From the IMG/VR virus record IMGVR_UViG_3300031576_000015, positions 1 to 29,995 of that record: a stretch of DNA of 29,995 nucleotides; one strand, 5' to 3'. The notes beneath the pieces are model-generated. The model saw only the letters and a program-made list of their open reading frames with translations. It searched no databases and was not told the DNA's origin. Made by a program: the position numbers and the translations under genes. The first letter of the stretch is position 1; each line of letters starts with the position of its first letter. Of this stretch, positions 29,628-29,995 are shown piece after piece. The stretch is from a virus.

Positions 29628-29995
29628 TACCAGATTAGCAGCTGCACCGTTCGTGCCTCATCGCACTTCAGGTAGATGTAGAGGATGGTTGGGTCCTTTG
29701 TTGGCTCGATCCGGAGACCGATGGGATTGCCCACCAACAAGTCGCTGACCTGGAGCATGCCTACTGGCTTGCGGGATAGACCGTGGGCGATCTTCTTCTC
29801 CACATTTGCGGTGGCGAAGGTGATCTCTAGGTGCTTGGCGTCAAAGTTACCAGCTTTGGTGTCCGCTCGGACCGCACCGACGCTCTGACGCCTACCCAGC
29901 TCTCGGAAGACTTCCTTTAGGGCGGGGTCTTTGACTATGACTTCATAGAGTTCGTTTCCGATGAGCTTACTCCTCGGGCTTACGCAGGGCCGAGT
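29627..29995 (-). CDS. C-terminal part of a tail-type protein, 5' end outside the window
   Basis: The frame is open from the window edge to a TAA at 29627-29629, giving 122 residues. The second half, with VEKKIAHGLSRKPVGMLQVS and a closing strand ARTVQLLIW, resembles the small beta domain with an HGLGRKPxG-type turn common at the C-terminus of phage tail-fibre, baseplate and other virion proteins. The missing N-terminus prevents naming it. The stop overlaps the ATG of the next gene, so it belongs to the same leftward operon, probably as one of its earlier genes. Confidence 0.65.
   Translation of the reverse strand, partial: TRPCVSPRSKLIGNELYEVIVKDPALKEVFRELGRRQSVGAVRADTKAGNFDAKHLEITFATANVEKKIAHGLSRKPVGMLQVSDLLVGNPIGLRIEPTKDPTILYIYLKCDEARTVQLLIW

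Noticed and set aside
1-29995. CRISPR array, tRNA gene, insertion sequence or integrase with attachment site
   Set aside because: No regularly spaced repeats, no tRNA-like cloverleaf, no transposase or recombinase motifs and no flanking repeats were seen.

Overview
The window reads as part of a tailed double-stranded DNA bacteriophage genome, probably virulent and probably of metagenomic origin. Genes are tightly packed, often with TAATG or ATGA stop/start overlaps. There are no ribosomal RNA, tRNA or metabolic housekeeping genes and no integrase. A replication block is joined to a large virion block containing ejection-type proteins and a lytic transglycosylase. The promoters match the sigma70 consensus closely, so host RNA polymerase should read at least these genes.

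Layout. (1) Positions 1-6962, minus strand: a recombination and small-protein block. It holds several small zinc-knuckle proteins, a RuvC-like resolvase, a YkuK-family RNase H-fold protein, a RecA-like recombinase, a G8/beta-helix protein resembling a tail spike, and an Ig-like fragment. (2) Positions 6818-7162: a divergent control region with promoters on both strands, an AT-rich dyad and candidate short peptides. (3) Positions 7163-14483, plus strand: a nucleotide and replication block. It holds a nucleoside 2-deoxyribosyltransferase-like protein, a dATP/dGTP diphosphohydrolase-like protein, a gp32-like single-strand binding protein, small proteins, and a 1418-residue fusion joining uracil-DNA glycosylase, 3'-5' exonuclease, family A polymerase, prim-pol and RepA/RecA-type ATPase. 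(4) Positions 14484-14612: a convergent terminator region with one intrinsic terminator for each strand. (5) Positions 14613-29995, minus strand: a virion block running from a tail-type protein cut by the window edge, through small and proline-rich proteins and large ejection-type proteins, to a 2297-residue polyvalent protein with an N-terminal macro domain, a lytic transglycosylase and a small HExxH metallopeptidase-like protein.

How it fits together. The plus-strand block appears to supply nucleotides, coat single strands and copy the genome with an unusually compact replisome. The left minus-strand block supplies strand exchange and junction resolution. The right block makes particle components that probably enter the cell with the DNA. 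The most unusual element is the 1418-residue protein, which seems to carry priming, unwinding, synthesis, proofreading and uracil surveillance on one chain. It has a convincing internal ribosome binding site and GTG codon exactly at the polymerase/primase junction. All functional assignments come from reading motifs by eye; no database search was run.
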